This document shows, one piece after another, positions 59,848 through 64,000 of a stretch of 64,000 nucleotides of DNA. Numbering within the stretch: position 1 is the first letter of the stretch; each line of letters opens with the position of its first letter. Position numbers and translations under genes: made by a program. Source of the DNA: Mesorhizobium denitrificans (lineage in GTDB: Bacteria; Pseudomonadota; Alphaproteobacteria; Rhizobiales; Rhizobiaceae); the NCBI RefSeq assembly GCF_003403035.1, contig NZ_QURN01000003.1, positions 124,001-188,000 of the forward strand. The letters run 5' to 3'. A model generated the notes under the pieces. It had not been told where the DNA came from. It saw only the letters and a list, made by a program, of their open reading frames with translations, and did not search any database.

Positions 59848-61089
59848 TTAACGTCGACGCTTTGGCTTTTCCAGAAGTGCAACGGCCTCGACATGTGGCG
59901 ACCATAAAAACTGGTCGATCGGCGTTACCGAAGTGAGCCGATAGCCGCCGTCGATCAGGATGCGAAGATCGCGCGCCAAGGTCAGCGGATTGCACGAAAC
60001 CGCCGCGACGAACGGCACGTCCGAACGCGCAATCTGCTTGGACTGATCTTCAGCGCCAGCGCGCGGCGGATCGAACACCACGCCGTCAAAGGCGTTCAAC
60101 TCCTTGAACATCAACGGACGGCGGTGCAGGTCACGACGTTCGGTCGTGACGCGCTTCAATCCGCTTGCAAAGCGAAATCCACGATCAAGCGCTGCGAGCG
60201 CAGCAGCATCGCCTTCGACTGCGAGGACTTCCGATTTGCGCGCGAGGCGCAGCGCAAAAGCGCCCGCTCCGGCGAAAAGATCGGCGACCTTCTTCGCGCG
60301 CTGTATGTGCTGCAGCACCAGTTCGACCATCGCGTTTTCGGCTTCCGCAACCGCCTGCAAGAAGCTGCCGGGCGGCGGTGTGACGGAGGTATCGCCAAAG
60401 TGAATCACCGGCTTGCTGGGCTCGACGATGATCTCATCATCAATGGACAAGCGTGCGAGGCGCTTGCTGAGCGCGAATGCGCTCAACGCACCGCGCCTTT
60501 TGTCGGTGATTTTGCCGACGCCGGAAGCGCAGACATCCAGCCCGCTGGCCGTACGCGTGACGGTGAGGTGAAAGGCTTGGGTGGCTTCCTCGAACTGGGC
60601 GGCGAGGTCGCGCAGCATGGGCAGCGCGCTTTCGATTTCCGGCAAAACGACCGGGCATTCCTCAATGTCGATGATGTGATGAGACAGCGCTCGGTTATAG
60701 CCCAGAACTGCGCCATTGATCGTGCGGCGCGCCGAGAAAACCGCACGGCGGCGAGAGCGCGGCGGGCAAGGAATCAGATCGCCAACCGTAGTGTCGATGC
60801 TTTTGGCGCGCAGCGCATCCACGACCTTTTCGCGCTTCCACGCACGATACGCACCTTCTTCGAGATGTTGCAGCGCGCAGCCGCCACACTCGCCAAAGTA
60901 ACGGCAAACGGGATCGACACGCTGCGGCGATGGCTCCAAGACTGCGATGAGCGTCGCGCGGTCTTTTTCGCGCGCCGCAGTGACCGTCTCGCCAGGCAAC
61001 GTGAATGGAATGAAAACCGCCCCGGTTTCGGTCTGGGCAATGCCGTCGCCTTGTGCGCCGAGCCGTGAAATGGTGAAGCGCGTGCTCAT
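59848..61089 (-). CDS. TrmA/RlmD-type 5-methyluridine RNA methyltransferase
   Basis: RNA methyltransferase of 413 residues from the ATG at 61089. N-terminal TRAM-like part, then the iron-sulfur cysteines CRYFGECGGC and IEECPVV, the AdoMet motif DLFAGAGAFALRLA near residue 285, VFDPPRAGAE, and the catalytic nucleophile VSCNPLTLARDL. The cluster places it with RumA/RlmD rather than TrmA, but 16S, 23S or tRNA targets are not separable here. ATG overlaps the tlyA stop by four bases. Confidence 0.92.
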   Translation of the reverse strand: MSTRFTISRLGAQGDGIAQTETGAVFIPFTLPGETVTAAREKDRATLIAVLEPSPQRVDPVCRYFGECGGCALQHLEEGAYRAWKREKVVDALRAKSIDTTVGDLIPCPPRSRRRAVFSARRTINGAVLGYNRALSHHIIDIEECPVVLPEIESALPMLRDLAAQFEEATQAFHLTVTRTASGLDVCASGVGKITDKRRGALSAFALSKRLARLSIDDEIIVEPSKPVIHFGDTSVTPPPGSFLQAVAEAENAMVELVLQHIQRAKKVADLFAGAGAFALRLARKSEVLAVEGDAAALAALDRGFRFASGLKRVTTERRDLHRRPLMFKELNAFDGVVFDPPRAGAEDQSKQIARSDVPFVAAVSCNPLTLARDLRILIDGGYRLTSVTPIDQFLWSPHVEAVALLEKPKRRR

Positions 61090-61844
61090 TTTTCCTTGAT
61101 CCCGCCGAGCAGAAATTCGCGGTTGCCGTCGCCGCCTTCGAGTGGTGATACCATCAACCCGACCGAGCGCCAGCCGGGGACGCCATCGAGCCATTGTCGA
61201 AGGTCTTGGGCAATGCGTGGGCCGTCCGACTCATTCTTCAGCAAGCCGCCCTTGCCTATCGCATCGCGGCCCGCCTCGAATTGCGGCTTGACGAGAAACA
61301 CGCCCCGCGCGCCGGGAACTGCGAGCGCCAATGCAGGCGGCAGCGCCAGTTTCAGCGAAATGAAACTCACATCGCTGACGATGAAATCCGGGTTTTGGCT
61401 TTCAAGATCGGCAAGCGCGAGGTCGCGCGCGTTCAGCCCTTCGCGCACGGTGACGCGCGGATCGTTGCGGATGGGCTCAGCGAGTTGGCCGTGGCCGACA
61501 TCAATGGCGCAGACGTGGCGCGCGCCGCGCTCCAGAAGCACCTGCGTGAAGCCACCCGTGGATGCGCCAATGTCCAGCGCGGTCGAGTTTGCGGGATCGA
61601 AATTGAACGCATCGAGCCCCGCGACAAGCTTCAAAGCGGCGCGCGAAACATAGGGCAAGGCCGGATCGCTGACCGCGATTTGCGCGCTTTGCGCAACACC
61701 CTGCCCCGGCTTGCGCGCGGGTTCGCCTTCCACGGTGACGGTGCCGCGCTTGATCGCATCTGCCGCGCGCGAGCGACTGGCAAAGAGGCCGCGCTGAACG
61801 AGAAGTTCATCCAGACGCAGGCGATTTTCGGAAGCGTGGACCAC
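61086..61844 (-). CDS. tlyA: TlyA-family rRNA methyltransferase / hemolysin-like
   Basis: Protein of 252 residues. N-terminal S4 RNA-binding domain (LRLDELLVQRGLFASRSRAADAIKRGTV), then an FtsJ-like methyltransferase domain with ALDIGASTGGFTQVLLERGARHVCAIDVG near residue 92. TlyA 2'-O-methylates rRNA in mycobacteria; the hemolysin name is historical. It is between dxs and the TrmA-like gene, with the latter overlapping. Confidence 0.93.
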   Translation of the reverse strand: MVHASENRLRLDELLVQRGLFASRSRAADAIKRGTVTVEGEPARKPGQGVAQSAQIAVSDPALPYVSRAALKLVAGLDAFNFDPANSTALDIGASTGGFTQVLLERGARHVCAIDVGHGQLAEPIRNDPRVTVREGLNARDLALADLESQNPDFIVSDVSFISLKLALPPALALAVPGARGVFLVKPQFEAGRDAIGKGGLLKNESDGPRIAQDLRQWLDGVPGWRSVGLMVSPLEGGDGNREFLLGGIKEK

Positions 61845-61894
61845 GAATGTGCCTTACGGACCAATGATTTGCGGAATCAGCCTGAGCTTTTGAT

Positions 61895-63808
61895 TCAGGC
61901 GCGAGCGGCCTGTTCAACCTGCCCCAAGGCGTTGAATACCGTGCGAACGATGCCCGCCGCATCAAGCCCCGCATTGGCATACATTTTTTCGGGCTTGGCC
62001 TGATCGGTAAACTCGTCCGGCAGCACGAGCGGGCGAACTTTCAAGCCATGCTCCAACATGCCATTGGTGGCGAGATAGTGCAGCACCTGGCTGGCGAAGC
62101 CGCCTATAGAGCCTTCTTCGACCGTAATCAGCACTTCGTGCTCGCGCGCGAGGCGGCGGACGAGATCCTCATCCAGCGGCTTGGCGAAACGGGCATCGGC
62201 CACGGTGGTGGACAAACCGGCGGCGTCCAATTCCTCGGCAGCTGCGACGCAATCCGAAAGGCGGGTGCCGAAGCTCAGCAGCGCGACTTTCGTTCCCTGC
62301 TTAATGATGCGGCCCTTGCCGATTTCCAGCACGGCGCCGCGCTCGGGCATATCGACGCCGACACCGTTGCCGCGCGGGTAACGGAAGGCAATCGGACCTT
62401 CATCATAGGCGGCGGCGGTGCGAACCATGTGGCGCAACTCTGCCTCATCCGCAGCGGCCATGACGACAAAGCCCGGCAGCGAGGCGAGATAGGTTGTGTC
62501 GAACGCACCGCAATGGGTCGGGCCATCCGCGCCGACAAAGCCCGCGCGGTCAATCGGGAAGCGGACCGGCAGTTTCTGGATCGCGACATCATGCACGACC
62601 TGATCGTAAGCGCGTTGCAGGAAGGTCGAGTAAATCGCGGCGAATGGCTTGTAACCCTCGCTGGCAAGCCCCGCCGCGAACGTAACCGCATGTTGCTCGG
62701 CAATGCCAACATCGAACGTGCGGTTCGGGAAAACCTCGCCAAAGAGGTCGAGTCCCGTGCCGGACGGCATAGCAGCGGTGATGGCGACGATCTTGTCGTC
62801 GTGCCGCGCTTCTTCGATCAGGCTTTCGGCAAAAACCTTGGTGTAAGCGGGCGCGTTGGCGGGAGCCTTGGCCTGCGTGCCGGTGACAACATCGAACTTG
62901 TTGACGCCGTGATACTTGTCGGCGGATTCCTCGGCGGGGCCGTAACCCTTGCCCTTTTGCGTAACCACATGAACGATAACCGGGCCGTCATGATTGTCGC
63001 GGACGTTTTTCAAGACCGGTACGAGGTGTTCCAGATTGTGACCATCAATCGGCCCGACATGGAAGAACCCCAATTCCTCGAACATTGTGCCACCGGTGAC
63101 ATAGCCCCGCGCGTGCTCGACAGCGCGGGTGATGGCGCGGTCCATGCGCTTGCCGAGATAAGCGGTGAGCTTTTTGCCGAAATCGCGGATGCTGAGATAG
63201 GTTTTGCCCACAGCAAGACGCGCGAGATAGCCGCTCAACGCGCCAGTCGGCGGTGCAATCGACATATCATTGTCGTTGAGAATGACGATCAGGCGCGAGC
63301 CAAGTGCGCCGGCATTGTTCAAAGCCTCAAAGGCCATGCCAGCCGACATCGCACCATCGCCAATGACGGCGATGACATTGTTGCTGCCGCCCTGCAGATC
63401 GCGCGCGGCGGCCATGCCAAGACCAGCCGAAATCGAAGTTGATGAGTGCGCCGCGCCAAACGGATCATATTCGCTTTCGGCGCGCTTCGTGAAACCGGAA
63501 AGGCCGTCTTCCTGACGCAGCGTGCGCATGCGGTCGCGGCGACCCGTCAAAATCTTGTGCGGATAGGCTTGATGGCCGACATCCCAGATCAGCCGATCTG
63601 CCGGTGTGTTGAAAACATGATGCAAGGCAACCGTGAGTTCGACGACGCCAAGCCCCGCGCCAAGATGGCCGCCCGTGTGCGAGACGATGTCGATCAGCTC
63701 AGCACGCAACTCCTCGGCAAGCTGCGGAAGCTCGCTTTCATTCAGCTTGCGAAGGTCTGCGGGGGTTTGAACCCGGTCCAGCAGCGGGGTATTGGGTGGC
63801 GATTTCAC
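61895..63808 (-). CDS. dxs: 1-deoxy-D-xylulose-5-phosphate synthase
   Basis: TPP-dependent synthase of 637 residues, first step of the MEP isoprenoid pathway from pyruvate and glyceraldehyde-3-phosphate. TPP motif [18 protein letters not shown] near residue 152 and catalytic His segment [15 protein letters not shown] near 80 are present. The transketolase second half reads [21 protein letters not shown] near 427. The ispH of the same pathway lies at 49-50 kb. tlyA follows, 50 bases away. Confidence 0.97.
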   Translation of the reverse strand: MKSPPNTPLLDRVQTPADLRKLNESELPQLAEELRAELIDIVSHTGGHLGAGLGVVELTVALHHVFNTPADRLIWDVGHQAYPHKILTGRRDRMRTLRQEDGLSGFTKRAESEYDPFGAAHSSTSISAGLGMAAARDLQGGSNNVIAVIGDGAMSAGMAFEALNNAGALGSRLIVILNDNDMSIAPPTGALSGYLARLAVGKTYLSIRDFGKKLTAYLGKRMDRAITRAVEHARGYVTGGTMFEELGFFHVGPIDGHNLEHLVPVLKNVRDNHDGPVIVHVVTQKGKGYGPAEESADKYHGVNKFDVVTGTQAKAPANAPAYTKVFAESLIEEARHDDKIVAITAAMPSGTGLDLFGEVFPNRTFDVGIAEQHAVTFAAGLASEGYKPFAAIYSTFLQRAYDQVVHDVAIQKLPVRFPIDRAGFVGADGPTHCGAFDTTYLASLPGFVVMAAADEAELRHMVRTAAAYDEGPIAFRYPRGNGVGVDMPERGAVLEIGKGRIIKQGTKVALLSFGTRLSDCVAAAEELDAAGLSTTVADARFAKPLDEDLVRRLAREHEVLITVEEGSIGGFASQVLHYLATNGMLEHGLKVRPLVLPDEFTDQAKPEKMYANAGLDAAGIVRTVFNALGQVEQAARA

Positions 63809-63887
63809 TTAGTTCGGTGTCTTTTCAATAGAAGTCATAAGGAGATAATCGTCGTTTCACTCAAAGTAAATGTGCGGCGTTGCCGCT

Positions 63888-64000
63888 TCAGCTTTCCGGC
63901 AATGGGATGAACTCTTCCTCATCGCCCGGAACAATGTCGAAACTGCCCGTCTTCCACTCGTTCTTGGCCTGCTCTATGCGTTCTTTTGATGACGAAACGA
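63888..64000 (-). CDS. C-terminal fragment of an unrecognised protein
   Basis: The minus-strand frame is open from the window end to a TGA at 63888-63890 and ends in about 36 codons, IEQAKNEWKTGSFDIVPGD then an acidic EEEFIPLPES tail. I expected xseB here, next to dxs, but the text does not look like that family. Function unknown; 5' end is outside the window. Confidence 0.4.
   Translation of the reverse strand, partial: VSSSKERIEQAKNEWKTGSFDIVPGDEEEFIPLPES

Noticed and set aside
62048-63442. A 464-codon frame antisense to dxs
   Set aside because: dxs is intact with its TPP and catalytic motifs; the antisense translation shows none.

Overview
The window is a high-GC chromosomal stretch of an alphaproteobacterium, most likely in the Hyphomicrobiales (Rhizobiales, Phyllobacteriaceae/Brucellaceae-like). 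This rests on the protein set and gene order: a GANTC methyltransferase of CcrM type, an IalB-family protein, a CysN/C fusion, a BigR/SqrR-type ArsR repressor, and the run ctaC-ctaD-ctaB-coxF-ctaG-ctaE-DUF983-SURF1-ispH-thrB-rnhA, a layout I associate with that order. No rRNA gene is present, so the genus cannot be set.

Layout. 1-2.1 kb: end of a sugar operon (ROK protein, RbsD/FucU-like mutarotase, PfkB kinase). 2.2-5.8 kb: sulfate activation (cysD, cysNC, cysQ) on the minus strand. 6.1-10.8 kb: bioY, an MBL-fold hydrolase, a DUF1499 protein, a ParD-like antitoxin with a frameshifted ParE-like toxin, and an acyl-CoA ligase. 10.9-15.3 kb: an O-antigen-ligase-like protein and ppdK. 15.8-20.7 kb: tRNA-Gln, then a two-cysteine ArsR repressor divergent from DUF2892-MFP-RND genes, with an ATTC-N8-GAAT operator between them. 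20.9-24.6 kb: an accessory-looking operon of a TackOD1-like zinc-ribbon protein split by an in-frame TAA, a processive-type glycosyltransferase 2 and a membrane fusion protein. 24.6-33.5 kb: two YdcZ half-transporters, smc, a DsbA-like lipoprotein, a DciA-like protein, mutY, a HAD protein and ccrM. 34.4-35.4 kb: a nested tandem-repeat array without genes. 35.4-44.3 kb: a lipoprotein, thrC, an M16 peptidase, a GNAT protein, a membrane GGDEF-EAL protein, a YqgE protein, a DsbD-N-like protein and a peroxiredoxin. 44.5-47.7 kb: katG divergent from oxyR. 47.7-56.7 kb: the cytochrome c oxidase operon. 57-64 kb: ialB, tldD, a sirtuin, an RNA methyltransferase, tlyA and dxs, plus the end of one unrecognised gene.

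How the genes work together. The cys genes convert sulfate to PAPS and remove PAP. thrB and thrC are the last two steps of threonine synthesis, and dxs and ispH are the first and last steps of the MEP isoprenoid pathway. oxyR, katG and the peroxiredoxin handle peroxide. ctaC, D and E are the oxidase; ctaB supplies heme O; ctaG and SURF1 are assembly factors.

Repeats are a second layer. A roughly 155-bp hairpin element with 13-bp ends (TACCCCTCATCCG) occurs as full copies at 25.1 and 34.4 kb, and as partial copies or bare ends at 20.7, 44.3 and 59.8 kb. A different palindromic family is amplified in the 34.6-35.3 kb array. The most unusual protein-level findings are the split TackOD1-GT2-MFP operon and the sulfur-sensor-linked RND pump.
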